From: Natronorubrum halophilum
GTDB taxonomy: Archaea; Halobacteriota; Halobacteria; Halobacteriales; Natrialbaceae
Reading direction: 5' to 3'
DNA: 64,000 bases
NCBI RefSeq assembly: GCF_003670115.1
Contig: NZ_QQTY01000001.1
Location: forward strand, 1,116,001 to 1,180,000
The position numbers were made by a program, and so were the translations under genes. This document shows positions 53,220 to 62,805 of this stretch, in pieces (position 1 is the first letter of the stretch; the number at the start of each line of letters is the position of its first letter). A model generated the notes under the pieces. That model had not been told where the DNA came from and made no database searches. It saw only the letters and a list, made by a program, of their open reading frames with translations.

Positions 53220-53941
53220 CGTTCGTCCTGCGCCCAGTAGGTCGGTTCCTCGCCCGCGCCCTCGGGGATGATGTTGGTCCCGTCGTGTTCCCCGTATCGG
53301 ACGGCACGCGAGATTCGGTCCGGGTCGGTGCCGTCGAGGACGATCGTGCGCATGCCCGAACGCTCGATGATCTTCGCCGCCAGCAGGTCGACGGGTGCCG
53401 AGGCTCCGGCGTTCATCTCGAGGCCGGCGATCACGTCGACGAGTTCCGTCGCGGTGAGGCTGTCGTACTTCGTCGCCTCGGCGTTTTCGTTGGGATCGTC
53501 GCTGTAGACGCCGGGGACACTCGTCGCGTAGACGAGCAGATCGGCGTCGACGTACTCCGCGAGGGCGGCACCGACGGCGTCAGTCGTCTGGGCCGGTGCG
53601 ACGCCACCCATAATGGATATTCCCGCGCGTTGAAGCGATTCGCCGGCTTCCTCGTAGTTTTTGGCCGGCGCGATGACTGAGCCGCTGCTCAGTGCGGCGA
53701 TCAGTAGACGCGCGTTGAGCCGGGTGACGTCGATCCCCAGCTGATCGAGTTCGATCTCGTTGGCCCCCAGATCGCGAGCGGCGCTGATGTACTCGCGGGC
53801 GACGCCGCCGCCCCCGACGACGGCACCGACGCGACAGCCGTCCGCGACGAGGTCTTCGACGACGGCCGCGTGTTCGGCTACCCGATCCGTCCCGAGTTCG
53901 GGCACGAGCACGCTTCCGCCAATAGAGACGACCACTTTCAT
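53216..53941 (-). CDS. pyrH: uridylate kinase
   Basis: A 241-residue UMP kinase of the amino-acid kinase fold, making UDP from UMP in pyrimidine synthesis. It has the archaeal-type N-terminus MKVVVSIGGSVLVPELG, GAVVGGGGVAREY and the acceptor region GGVAPAQTTDAVGAALAEYV, then TSVPGVYSDDPN. The ATG at MKVVVSIGG replaces a longer frame. Its stop overlaps the lysS start (ATGA), so they form one unit. Confidence 0.94.
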   Translation of the reverse strand: MKVVVSIGGSVLVPELGTDRVAEHAAVVEDLVADGCRVGAVVGGGGVAREYISAARDLGANEIELDQLGIDVTRLNARLLIAALSSGSVIAPAKNYEEAGESLQRAGISIMGGVAPAQTTDAVGAALAEYVDADLLVYATSVPGVYSDDPNENAEATKYDSLTATELVDVIAGLEMNAGASAPVDLLAAKIIERSGMRTIVLDGTDPDRISRAVRYGEHDGTNIIPEGAGEEPTYWAQDER

Positions 53942-54100
53942 GCTAATCCGGTGTAACCGGGTTGCTATCTTAAGAGTTGCCAACTGGCTGGCTGCGCGCG
54001 TGTCTCACTCGAACACGGGATCGGTTCTCGAACGGGATCGAGTCCGGTGACGTGCGTCGGCGTCGACAGCTACAAAGTCCGACGCCACCATCTCTCAGAC

Positions 54101-54925
54101 ATGCACGTACTCGGGATCATCGATCGCGGTGCCGACGGCGACGCACTCGAGCGGGTCGTCAACCGAACCGTCGATCGACTCGCACAGGAGGGGCGCGTCG
54201 GCGTCATCAGGTACGACGCGACGATCGCGGACGGAATGCACACCCACGAACCGACGGCGGTCGGCGGCGACGTCATCTACGATCTGGGCGCCGACGGCGA
54301 CTGGACCGCGACCGGAACGGGAATGACCGTCGGCGGCGCGCTCGATCAGTTAGCGATCGACTGCGACTACGCGATCGTCGTCGGCGTCGACGGTCTCCGA
54401 TACCCGACAGTCGTCGTCGGCTCGAGCGACGTCGACGGCGACACCATCGCGGCCGTCGAGAACGACGGCGACCTCGACGTCGAGGCGGTCGCGACCGCGC
54501 TGGCGGAGACGGAAGCCTACGAGACCCTCGAGTCGCTGGTCGACCGCGTCAAACGGTCACCGAAGGCGGATCGCGCGGGCGCGATCGCGACGTTCACCGG
54601 ACGGGTGCGCGCGAAAGACGACGCGGACGACTCGCGGACACAGTTCCTCGAGTTCGAGAAGTACGAGGGCGTCGCGGACGAACGCATGGCCGCCCTCGAA
54701 ACGGATCTCGAGGCGCGGGACGGCGTCCTCGAAGTCGAACTCCACCACCGGACCGGCGTCGTCGAGGACGGCGAGGACATCGTCTTCGTCGTCGTCCTCG
54801 CCGGCCACCGCGGAGAGGCCTTTCGAACCGTCGAAGACGGAATCAACCGGCTGAAAGACGAAGTTCCGCTGTTTAAGAAGGAAGTGACGGTCGAGGACGA
54901 GTTCTGGGTCCACGAGCGATCGTGA
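54101..54925 (+). CDS. moaE: molybdopterin synthase MoaE with MobB-like N-terminal domain
   Basis: A 274-residue fusion. The C-terminal 125 residues form MoaE, the large subunit of molybdopterin synthase: IATFTGRVRAKDDADDSRTQ, FEKYEGVADERMAALE, FVVVLAGHRGEAF and the catalytic Lys pair in PLFKKEVTVEDEFWVHE. The N-terminal 130 residues resemble MobB (VGVIRYDATIADGMHTHEPT, then GGDVIYDLG) but lack the GxxxxGKS phosphate loop, reading IIDRGADGDALER instead. It therefore probably joins sulfur transfer in cofactor synthesis with a non-GTP-binding module. Confidence 0.85.
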   Translation: MHVLGIIDRGADGDALERVVNRTVDRLAQEGRVGVIRYDATIADGMHTHEPTAVGGDVIYDLGADGDWTATGTGMTVGGALDQLAIDCDYAIVVGVDGLRYPTVVVGSSDVDGDTIAAVENDGDLDVEAVATALAETEAYETLESLVDRVKRSPKADRAGAIATFTGRVRAKDDADDSRTQFLEFEKYEGVADERMAALETDLEARDGVLEVELHHRTGVVEDGEDIVFVVVLAGHRGEAFRTVEDGINRLKDEVPLFKKEVTVEDEFWVHERS

Positions 54926-55143
54926 GCATTATATTCATGCCATCGTCGTTCGAAATACTCCACAGGCACTGAAACGTGACTCTCTATCGATCACGAAGTT
55001 TTTTGATGGAGATAACGCGTTAGAGAGAGTTTTAAAACGTCTAGACTCCTCTAAAACGCTCGTAAAGATTATCATAAATGGGAATGAAACGTCTGTTACC
55101 CCCCAGATCGTTGAACACAATCGAAATCTCGCTAACCATCCAC

Positions 55144-55153
55144 CCTTTATAAC
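55144..55153 (+). promoter_or_regulatory. TATA element upstream of the DUF7123 gene
   Basis: CCTTTATAAC ends 28 nt before the chosen ATG at 55182. A Shine-Dalgarno sequence AAGGAG at 55167-55172 lies 9 nt before the start, so this gene, unlike most neighbours, has a short leader with a ribosome binding site. Confidence 0.6.
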
Positions 55154-55181
55154 ATATCTTCCCTACAAGGAGTTGATGTCG

Positions 55182-55421
55182 ATGAGCACGACAGCCCAAT
55201 CCTCCACGGAAAGCAAGGAACGCCGCCTCAAACGCTACCTGCGTGAACGTGCAGCAGAAGGAGAGCTGTACTTCAAAGGAAAATTCATCGCCGACGACGT
55301 CGGAATGTCCCCCAAAGAGATCGGCGCACTGATGGTCAAACTCTCCGATTCGGTCAGCGACCTCGAGATCGAGAAGTGGTCGTACACGAGTGCGACGACG
55401 TGGCGCGTCGAGCCAGTCTGA
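55182..55421 (+). CDS. DUF7123-type small protein
   Basis: A 79-residue protein (MSTTAQSSTESKERRLKRYL onward). The body LYFKGKFIADDVGMSPKEIG followed by ALMVKLSDSVSDLEIEKWSY looks like a winged-helix-type small DNA-binding protein, and I recognise it as the haloarchaeal DUF7123 family. The AAGGAG site 9 nt upstream decides this start over two Met codons a few residues earlier. Highly conserved in related genomes from memory; function unknown. Confidence 0.82.
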   Translation: MSTTAQSSTESKERRLKRYLRERAAEGELYFKGKFIADDVGMSPKEIGALMVKLSDSVSDLEIEKWSYTSATTWRVEPV

Positions 55422-55684
55422 TCCCGAATCCCGTACGACGCGACGGATCCCGCGATCCGCGAATCACGCCCCGCGTGCCGGCGCGTTCTCCAGCGCCACC
55501 GGTAACGTCCTCTGAACAGGTCTCCACCCCTTCGTCGGGCCGAACGGTGACTCCGTTCGGTCCGTCAATTTTGCCGACTCCCCGGCGACGATCGGTACCC
55601 GTCGAGCAGTTCTCCCCGTTTCGAAGACGGTCGGCCCTGCCGACGGCAGTCGATTTATACGACGTGGGCCCCGAGTCACGGACG

Positions 55685-56842
55685 ATGGACGACGTCGAAT
55701 CGTCCGGGTTCGGATCGTCGCCGAGGGACGGCCCGTCGTTTGAGCGCGGGCCGCCACTCGAGCGGATCGAGTCGGTATTCACGATCCACGAGCTCCGAAC
55801 CGAGGACGAGCGACTACTGTACTACGGGGATCCCCGGATGCATCCCGAGCGAGCGATGCGTGAGCTGTGGCCGGTCTTTCGCGAGGCGGGATACGAGCCG
55901 CAGCTGACGACGCGACACGGGGAGTACGTCCTCGTCGCCGAGCCCATCGACATCGGGATCGACGGGATTCCGTGGACGAACATCGTTCTCCTGCTCGCGA
56001 CGGTGCTCTCGACGTTGTTCGCCGGATCGATGTGGTACCACAACGATCCGCTCGCCAGTCCGACGGCGATGTTGGAGGCCTGGCCGTTCACCGTCGCGAT
56101 CCTCGGCGTGCTCGGGATCCACGAGATGGGACACTACGCGATGAGTCGGTACCACGAGGTCGACGCCTCCTTACCGTATTTCCTCCCGATTCCGACGCTC
56201 ATCGGGACGATGGGCGCGGTGATCAGGTTAAAGGGGCGGATGCCGAACCGAAAGGCCCTGTTCGACATCGGCGTCGCCGGCCCATTAGCCGGGCTGGTCG
56301 CGACGGTCGTCGTCACGATTATCGGGCTTCACCTTCCGCCCGTGGTCGCATCGCCGGAGCTCGTACAGGATCCCAGCTCGATCCAGATTCGGCTCGGTTA
56401 TCCCCCGTTGCTCGAGTTCCTGGCGTCGGTGCTCGATCGGCCGCTGTACCGAAACGATCCGACGACGAGCGTGAACCCGGTCGTTATCGGCGCGTGGGTC
56501 GGCATGTTCGTCACCTTCCTCAACCTGATCCCGGTCGGTCAGCTCGACGGCGGCCACATCCTCCGCGCAATAACCGGCGAGTTCCACGAAACGATCAGCG
56601 CGCTCGTTCCGGGTGCGCTGTTCGCCCTCGCCGCGTACCTCTACTACGTCGGCGGCTACAGTCTGCAAACGGTGTTCATCTGGATCTTCTGGGGCGTTCT
56701 GACCGCCGTCTTCGCACGGGCGGGCGCGGCTCACCCGGTCGACGACAGCCGACTGGGAACCGGACGGGTCATCATCGGTCTCGTCACCTTCGGTTTCGGA
56801 CTGCTCTGTTTCATGCCGGTCCCGCTCGAGATCGTTCAGTGA
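55685..56842 (+). CDS. M50-family membrane metalloprotease
   Basis: A 385-residue zinc metalloprotease with about six to seven helices. HEMGH in VLGIHEMGHYAMSRYH and the second site in VGQLDGGHIL define the M50 family. An N-terminal cytoplasmic domain (about 1-100, YYGDPRMHPERAMRELWPVF) resembles the leader of archaeal M50 proteins related to plant EGY1. The gene starts at MDDVESSGFG; the frame upstream is low-complexity. Substrates are unknown. Confidence 0.89.
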   Translation: MDDVESSGFGSSPRDGPSFERGPPLERIESVFTIHELRTEDERLLYYGDPRMHPERAMRELWPVFREAGYEPQLTTRHGEYVLVAEPIDIGIDGIPWTNIVLLLATVLSTLFAGSMWYHNDPLASPTAMLEAWPFTVAILGVLGIHEMGHYAMSRYHEVDASLPYFLPIPTLIGTMGAVIRLKGRMPNRKALFDIGVAGPLAGLVATVVVTIIGLHLPPVVASPELVQDPSSIQIRLGYPPLLEFLASVLDRPLYRNDPTTSVNPVVIGAWVGMFVTFLNLIPVGQLDGGHILRAITGEFHETISALVPGALFALAAYLYYVGGYSLQTVFIWIFWGVLTAVFARAGAAHPVDDSRLGTGRVIIGLVTFGFGLLCFMPVPLEIVQ

Positions 56843-56926
56843 CTGGCAGCATCGCACCACGACGGCGGACACGTCCGCGTTTCGGGTCACTACCGACGCG
56901 TCCCCGCAGCAGCGGCCGGATTCGCC

Positions 56927-57895
56927 TCACCCGCCGTGCGTGTAACCGCGGTCCTCGAGCGCGTCCCCGTCCAGCGTGATCCCGCGCCCGGCCTCCGTGA
57001 CCGACCCGATCACCGAGCACTCGAGATCCGTCGCCGATCGGACGGTCTCGAGCGCCGCCTCTGGAACCGTCGCGACGAGTTCGAAGTCCTCGCCGAAGGT
57101 CGTCGCGCGCTCGAGCGCGTCCTCGTCGTCCGTCGCGACCTCGAGCAGCGCGTCGGCGACCGGAATCCGGTCGGATTCGATCTCGAAGCCGCAGCCGCTG
57201 GCTTCGGCGAGCTGGTGGAGCGACCGCGCGAGTCCGTCGCTCGAGTCCATCATCGCCGTCGCCCGCGGTGCGAGCGCTCGGCCGGCCGCGACCCGCGGCT
57301 CGAATCGAAAGAGGTCGTTCGCGCGCTCGATCGCGTCCGCATCGGCCGCGTCATCTGCACCGTCCGCGTCGTCCGCGTCGACGGTGTGGCCGGTTCCGGC
57401 GCTCCGCTCGCCGTCTCGAGCCCCGCGTTCGAACAACTCGAGGGCGGCTGCGCTCCGGCCCAGCGTGCCGGTAACGCAGACGAGATCGCCGGTTCGAGCG
57501 CCGCTTCGGTGGACGGGGTCGTCGGCTCGGCCGATAGCCGTCGTCGTTACGGTAAACTCCGTGTGCCCGTCGAGGTCGCCGCCGACGTACTCGGCGTCGA
57601 CGCGCTCGCAGACGTCGCTCGCGCCGCGAACGAACGCGAGCAGTTCCTCGCGATCGAACTCGGGGGCCGCGTAGGCCGCGACGGCGGCGGTCGCGTCGGC
57701 ACCCATGGCCGCCACGTCGGAGAGCGATGCAGCGACCGCTCGCCAGCCCGCCGTGTACCGGGTCGTCCCCGCCGGAAAGTCCGTCCGCTCGTGGAGCATG
57801 TCCGTCGTGATCACGAGTTCGTCGACGACGGCGGCGTCGTCGCCGGCCCCCTCGAGTTCGCGTTCCAAGAGCGCCAGGGCGGCGCGTTCGTCCAT
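56927..57895 (-). CDS. thiL: thiamine-monophosphate kinase
   Basis: A 322-residue AIR-synthase-fold kinase making thiamine diphosphate. Family blocks: DDAAVVDELVITTDMLHERTDF, YTAGWRAVAASLSDVAAMGA, YVGGDLDGHTEFTVTTTAIG, MMDSSDGLARSLHQLAEASG and FGEDFELVATVPE. An acidic insertion (about 210-235, DDADGADDAADADAIERAND) is typical of halophile adaptation. Divergent from the S19e gene. Confidence 0.92.
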   Translation of the reverse strand: MDERAALALLERELEGAGDDAAVVDELVITTDMLHERTDFPAGTTRYTAGWRAVAASLSDVAAMGADATAAVAAYAAPEFDREELLAFVRGASDVCERVDAEYVGGDLDGHTEFTVTTTAIGRADDPVHRSGARTGDLVCVTGTLGRSAAALELFERGARDGERSAGTGHTVDADDADGADDAADADAIERANDLFRFEPRVAAGRALAPRATAMMDSSDGLARSLHQLAEASGCGFEIESDRIPVADALLEVATDDEDALERATTFGEDFELVATVPEAALETVRSATDLECSVIGSVTEAGRGITLDGDALEDRGYTHGG

Positions 57896-58017
57896 ACCGA
57901 TCGTTTCGATTCCAGCACGAAAAACGATCCGGGCTAGCGCCGCAGCGGTCGATGCAGCTACGGCGCGGGAATCCGTGTGCACGGCCGGCACACACCCGAT
58001 GCGCGGGGACAACGATG

Positions 58018-58027
58018 GTCTTAAATG
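58018..58027 (+). promoter_or_regulatory. TATA element of the S19e operon
   Basis: GTCTTAAATG ends 23 nt before the rps19e ATG at 58051, supporting a leaderless transcript and this start over a longer upstream frame. Confidence 0.55.
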
Positions 58028-58050
58028 CGACGGACGGAAACCACACGCCA

Positions 58051-58506
58051 ATGGCTACAATGTACGACGTTCCGGCGGACGACCTCATCGAGGCGCTCGC
58101 CGACGATCTCGAGGAACGGCTCGACGAACCCGACTGGGGCAAGTTCGCAAAGTCCGGTGTCGACCGCGATCTACCACCGGAACAGGAGGACTTCTGGGCG
58201 ACCCGCGCCGCGAGCCTCCTGCGCAAGGTCGCAGACCGCGGACCGGTCGGCGTCGAGCGACTCTCGACGGAGTACGGCGGTGCGAAGGGTGGCTCGAACC
58301 GCTATCAGGTCGCCCCCGACAAGCGCACCGACGGCTCGAAGAACCTGATCCGCACCATCCTCCAGCAACTCGAGGACGAAGACCTCGTCGAGACCGCCGA
58401 GGGCGAAGGTCGCCGCATCACGCCCGCGGGCCAGAGCCTGCTCGACGACACCGCCGGTGCCGTCCTTGAAGACCTCGACCGTCCGGAACTCGAGCGCTAC
58501 GCGTAA
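58051..58506 (+). CDS. rps19e: 30S ribosomal protein S19e
   Basis: A 151-residue ribosomal protein of the archaeal/eukaryotic S19e family, with [20 protein letters not shown], the conserved [19 protein letters not shown] block, [15 protein letters not shown] and the C-terminal [14 protein letters not shown]. It acts in small-subunit maturation and structure. First gene of the S19e-PDCD5-PP-loop cluster. Confidence 0.96.
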   Translation: MATMYDVPADDLIEALADDLEERLDEPDWGKFAKSGVDRDLPPEQEDFWATRAASLLRKVADRGPVGVERLSTEYGGAKGGSNRYQVAPDKRTDGSKNLIRTILQQLEDEDLVETAEGEGRRITPAGQSLLDDTAGAVLEDLDRPELERYA

Positions 58507-58601
58507 CGACGGAGCGCAGTTTTCGCGTCGAAACGACCCTCGAGCGCCCGCCGTACCTGTCGTCCGAAATCATTTTCCGCGGTGCAAACGAATGCGCGAC
58601 T

Positions 58602-58955
58602 ATGAGTGGTTCACCCGACGACGAGAGACTCGAGGAACTCCGACAGAAGAAAATGGAGCAGCTACAGGAACAACAGGCCGGGTCCCAGCAGGGCGACGCC
58701 TCTCAGGAAGCGGCCCAGCAACAGGCCGAAGCCCAGAAGAAGGCGGTCCTGCGCCAGCACCTGACCGACGACGCGCGCAAGCGGCTCAACACGGTCAAGA
58801 TGAGCAAGCCCCAGTTCGGCGAACAGGTCGAACGACAGGTCGTCACGCTCGCCCGCAGCGGGCGCATTCAGGGGAAAATCGACGACGAAAAGATGAAACA
58901 GCTCCTGCAGGAGCTCAAGCCCGACGAGAAGAGCTTCGATATCAAGCGCCGCTAA
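58602..58955 (+). CDS. PDCD5-family DNA-binding protein
   Basis: A 117-residue helical protein of the PDCD5/TFAR19 family, found next to S19e in many archaea. A Gln/Glu-rich coiled helix at the N-terminus ([16 protein letters not shown]) is followed by the core helices [20 protein letters not shown] and [20 protein letters not shown], ending [10 protein letters not shown]. It is thought to bind nucleic acid or ribosomal partners. Its stop shares one base with the next start. Confidence 0.93.
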   Translation: MSGSPDDERLEELRQKKMEQLQEQQAGSQQGDASQEAAQQQAEAQKKAVLRQHLTDDARKRLNTVKMSKPQFGEQVERQVVTLARSGRIQGKIDDEKMKQLLQELKPDEKSFDIKRR

Positions 58956-59575
58956 TGGAACTCGGCGTGCTCTACAGCGGCGGCAAGGATTCGACGCTCG
59001 CGGCCCTTCTCCTCGAGCGGTTTTACGACGTCACCCTCGTTACGGCTCACTTCGGCATCAGCGACGACTGGAAACACGCCCGCGAGACCGCAACGGCCAA
59101 CGGATTCGCGTTCGAGCGCCTCGAGTTGGACCCCGGCGTCGCCCGCGAGGCCATCGAACGAATTCGTGCGGACGGGTTCCCCCGAAACGGTATCCAGCGG
59201 ATCCACCAGCACGCCCTCGAGCGACTGGCCGATCAGGAGTTCGACGCGATCGCCGACGGCACCCGGCGCGACGACCGCGTCCCGACGGTGTCGCGAGCCC
59301 AGGCCCAGAGCCTCGAGGACCGCCACGACGTCGATTACATCGCACCCCTGTCCGGGTTTGGCCGCACCGCCGTCGACCGACTGGTCGAGGCGCGACTCGA
59401 GGTGACCGTCGGGCCGAGCGAGGAGATCGATCGAGCCGATTACGAGGCGGAACTGCGGGCCGTTATCGCCGCGGAGGACGGCCCCGAAGCCGTTCTCGAG
59501 CTGTTTCCGAATCACGAGCAGACGTACGTGACGGACGTTCACCGAAATGGAACCGAGCCGACGGAAGTGGAATAG
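58955..59575 (+). CDS. PP-loop ATPase of the DUF7411 type
   Basis: A 206-residue ATP-pyrophosphatase. The PP-loop is SGGKDS at the N-terminus ([20 protein letters not shown]), followed by VTAHFGISDDWKHARETATA and IADGTRRDDRVPTVSRAQAQ. PP-loop enzymes adenylate a carbonyl or tRNA base in modification reactions; the specific reaction here is unknown. It starts with an A of the PDCD5 stop codon (TAATG), so the two are translationally coupled. Confidence 0.87.
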   Translation: MELGVLYSGGKDSTLAALLLERFYDVTLVTAHFGISDDWKHARETATANGFAFERLELDPGVAREAIERIRADGFPRNGIQRIHQHALERLADQEFDAIADGTRRDDRVPTVSRAQAQSLEDRHDVDYIAPLSGFGRTAVDRLVEARLEVTVGPSEEIDRADYEAELRAVIAAEDGPEAVLELFPNHEQTYVTDVHRNGTEPTEVE

Positions 59576-59840
59576 ACCGGCACGAGTTAGCGGGCGAACT
59601 CGAATCTCGCGCCGTCCGTATCGCTTTCGACGACGATAGCTGATCAGCCGTGGGTGTCGGCGACGCGTTGCACAGGAGTCCCCGTCACTCCGGGTTGTCT
59701 CATGGTCTGGCCAGTCTCGAGGAAGATCGGTCGCGGTAATCGAGACTGGGAAGCTGAACGAACCGGTTCCGATCAGCGACGAACGCGGCGGCCGTCGCCA
59801 AACAACAGGATAGAAGTTCGCCGTCCCCGAACCGGTGGAC

Positions 59841-61139
59841 ATGTACGACCGGATCAAGGGCTTTCGTGACTTCTATCCCGGCGAGATGGCCGCCAGGCGG
59901 GCGACCATCGATATCGTGGAGGAAACCGCTCGCGAATACGGCTTTCGCGAGATCGGGACGCCGGCCCTAGAGCGAGCCGAACTGTGGACCGACAAGAGCG
60001 GCGACGACATCGTCGACGAACTGTACGCCTTCGAGGACCAGGGGGGCCGTCACGTCGCGCTGACGCCGGAGCTGACGCCGACCGTGGCGCGGATGGTCGT
60101 CGCCAAACAGCAGGCGCTCTCGAAGCCGATCAAGTGGTTCTCGACGCGGCCGTTCTGGCGCTACGAGCAGGTCCAGCAGGGCCGCCAGCGGGAGTTCTAC
60201 CAGACCAACGTCGACATCTTCGGCTCCGACGCGCCCGAAGCCGACGCCGAAATCCTCGCGTGGGCGGCCGACACCCTGACCGGGCTCGGACTCACCGGCG
60301 AGCACTTCGAGTTCCGGATCTCCCACCGGGACATCCTCGGGGGGCTCCTCGAGAGCTACGACGCCGACGTCGACACCGAAGCGGCGATCCGCGCGGTCGA
60401 CAAGAGCGACAAGATTTCGCGGGTCGAGTATCACGACCTGTTGATCGGTGCCGGACTGACGGCCGACCAGGCCGCCGAGTTCGACGACCTCGTGGCCGCC
60501 GGCGACCTCGAGGACGTCAAGGAGTTCGCCGACACCGAGCGGGTGACCGAGGCGGTCGAGAACCTCCAGAACGTCCTCGCCGCGGCCGATGACTTCGGGG
60601 CTCGCGAGTACTGTACGATCTCCCTCGAGACCGCGCGCGGACTCGACTACTACACCGGCGTCGTCTTCGAGTGCTTCGACTCGACCGGCGAGGTCTCGCG
60701 GTCGATCTTCGGCGGGGGACGCTACGACGACCTCATCGAAGGCTTCGGCGGCCAGCCGACGCCCGCGGTCGGCGTCGCGCCGGGTCACGCGACGCTGCCG
60801 CTCCTGATGCAGCGTGCCGGCGTCTGGCCCGAGGAGGAAGTGACGACGGACTACTACGTGCTCCAGATCGGCGACACGCGGTCGGAGGCGGCCCGGATCT
60901 CCCGCGACCTGCGCGAGCGCGGACACGTCGTCGAAACCGACGTCGCCGGCCGATCCTTCGGCGCGCAGTTGAACTACGCCGACTCGATCAACGCCGAAAC
61001 GGTCGTCATCGTCGGCGAACAGGACCTCGAGAACGACGAAGTAACGATCAAGGACATGGAATCCGGCGACCAGACGCAGGTGCCGGTCGACTCGTTCCCC
61101 GGCGACCTCGAGCGACCGACGTTCGACGACCTCGAATAG
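59841..61139 (+). CDS. hisS: histidyl-tRNA synthetase
   Basis: A 432-residue class II synthetase. Motif 2 is in STRPFWRYEQVQQGRQREFY, the histidine-binding motifs are LETARGLDYYTGVVFE and FGGGRYDDLIEGFGG, and an anticodon-binding domain fills about 335-430 (YYVLQIGDTRSEAARISRDL). It charges tRNA-His. The start MYDRIKGFRDFYP is chosen over a GTG two codons upstream. The preceding 265-bp gap shows no gene. Confidence 0.95.
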   Translation: MYDRIKGFRDFYPGEMAARRATIDIVEETAREYGFREIGTPALERAELWTDKSGDDIVDELYAFEDQGGRHVALTPELTPTVARMVVAKQQALSKPIKWFSTRPFWRYEQVQQGRQREFYQTNVDIFGSDAPEADAEILAWAADTLTGLGLTGEHFEFRISHRDILGGLLESYDADVDTEAAIRAVDKSDKISRVEYHDLLIGAGLTADQAAEFDDLVAAGDLEDVKEFADTERVTEAVENLQNVLAAADDFGAREYCTISLETARGLDYYTGVVFECFDSTGEVSRSIFGGGRYDDLIEGFGGQPTPAVGVAPGHATLPLLMQRAGVWPEEEVTTDYYVLQIGDTRSEAARISRDLRERGHVVETDVAGRSFGAQLNYADSINAETVVIVGEQDLENDEVTIKDMESGDQTQVPVDSFPGDLERPTFDDLE

Positions 61140-61413
61140 GGGCGCTCGCCGGATCTGCGTTCGGACCGTGATAGCGTAGTCACCGAAGACGCGCGCGGCG
61201 GGCTTGATGGGCGACTCGAGGGCGGCGACGGATCGTTATTCGTCGCTCTCAAGTCGATTATCACTGGCGATACCGCGACATCAACGCTCTCGGGTCGATC
61301 TCGATCGGCGCCGCAAAAATCATCCAGCGAGTCGAACTCGAGGGCCGACGCCGTTGCCGTCCTCGACGTCGAGTCGGATCAGTTCGTTCCGATCGTCAAC
61401 AGAGAACTCGAGT

Positions 61414-62805
61414 TCACGCGAGCGGAAGGATCGTCGAGCAAACGAGCGTGATGAGCAGTCCACCGACACCGATCACGATCGTCGCTACGGTCCACGTCTT
61501 GAGCGTTTCCGCCTGCGTAAGCCCTCCGATTTCCTTGACGATCCAGAAACCGCTGTCGTTGTACCACGAACAGAACGTAGCCCCCGCGCCGATCACCATG
61601 ACGAGGTAGGCGGTGTTGACCGTCAGTTCGCCCGTAAACGGCGCCATGATTCCGGCCGTGGTGACGATCGCGACGGTCGCCGACCCCTGGACGACGCGCA
61701 CCCCGGCGGCGATTACCCACGCCGTCACGAGGAGACCCAGTCCGATGTTTTCCAGTCCACCCGCGATGTATTCGCCCGCACCCGCCGCAGCGAGCATCGC
61801 GCCGAACGCACCGCCGGCGGCGGTAATCGCGGCGATGTTGCCGCCACTTTTGAGCGCTTCTGTGAGTTCATCCGAAAACGTCTCGCTGGTGAACTCGCTC
61901 ACGCGGTAAAACGTGAAAGCCGCCGCGAGCGCGGCGATCGTCAGCGCGAAGTTCGGATCGCCGATATAGTTGGTGAACGAAGCTGCCGTCGTGTCCTCAC
62001 CGAGAAACGTCTCGACGCCAGTGTTCGCGCCCACGAGGAGGACTGCGAGAAGGATCGGAAGTGCGGATTCGAATAACCCGGGGAGGGCGCTGGTCGGTGT
62101 GTCGACTTTCTCCTCTAGTTCGTCGACCGTGGTACCCATCGCATCGCGTAGCGGAATGTCCAGACGCCGATTGATCCAGTACCCGTATCCGAGACCGGCA
62201 ATGATCGCCGTCGGAAGCCCGGTAAGGAGACCGATAAGGATCGTGGACCCGAGGTTGGCATCGAGTTCGTTCGCCGCGAGTAGCGGACCGGGTGTCGGCG
62301 GGACGAAACCGTGTGTGACAGCCCCGGCAGCGCCGACGGCAACGATGAACAGCGCGTAATTCTTGCCCGTCCGGGAGCGGGCCGCCCGTGCGAGGGGAGC
62401 GAGCAGATAAAAGACGTTGTCGAAGAACACCGGGATCGCGATTACGAAGCTACTACCGAACAGCGACAGTTCGGTCCGGTCCTCCCCGAAGAGCGCGGTA
62501 AACCCGCGTACGATCCGATCCGCGGCCCCGCTCTCCACCATCGACTTCCCGATAACCGCCGCCATCAGGATCGGGATACCGATGCCGGCCATGCCGTCAC
62601 CGAACGCGGTAGCGTACTCGCCGGGGACATCGCCAAAGGCAATCGCGGGGGTAACGGTGCCAACGGCGAACCCCGAGAGAACGAGCGCGATAAACGGTGG
62701 CAGATCGAGAACGACCAGGAGAAGCACGATCACAATGATTCCCACTGCAAGCGAGATGAGCGGCGCCTCTCCTCCCAGTTGCATCGGGACAGTTGTGAAT
62801 GTCAT
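61414..62805 (-). CDS. GntP-family permease
   Basis: A 463-residue transporter with about 13 helices, of the gluconate:proton symporter family (IALVLSGFAVGTVTPAIAFG, then GFVPPTPGPLLAANELDANL and the final TFCSWYNDSGFWIVKE). Likely imports gluconate or a similar hydroxy acid. ATG 62805 (MTFTTVPMQ) is preferred: a strong TATA-like ATTTATAATTAA lies 24-36 nt upstream on the minus strand. No sugar-acid catabolic gene is next to it in this window. Confidence 0.9.
   Translation of the reverse strand: MTFTTVPMQLGGEAPLISLAVGIIVIVLLLVVLDLPPFIALVLSGFAVGTVTPAIAFGDVPGEYATAFGDGMAGIGIPILMAAVIGKSMVESGAADRIVRGFTALFGEDRTELSLFGSSFVIAIPVFFDNVFYLLAPLARAARSRTGKNYALFIVAVGAAGAVTHGFVPPTPGPLLAANELDANLGSTILIGLLTGLPTAIIAGLGYGYWINRRLDIPLRDAMGTTVDELEEKVDTPTSALPGLFESALPILLAVLLVGANTGVETFLGEDTTAASFTNYIGDPNFALTIAALAAAFTFYRVSEFTSETFSDELTEALKSGGNIAAITAAGGAFGAMLAAAGAGEYIAGGLENIGLGLLVTAWVIAAGVRVVQGSATVAIVTTAGIMAPFTGELTVNTAYLVMVIGAGATFCSWYNDSGFWIVKEIGGLTQAETLKTWTVATIVIGVGGLLITLVCSTILPLA

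Noticed and set aside
61379-61413. Short protein-like frame just after the GntP stop
   Set aside because: About 30 codons on the minus strand (LEFSVDDRNELIRLDVEDGN) with no start codon. Could be a trace of a lost gene but too short to support.
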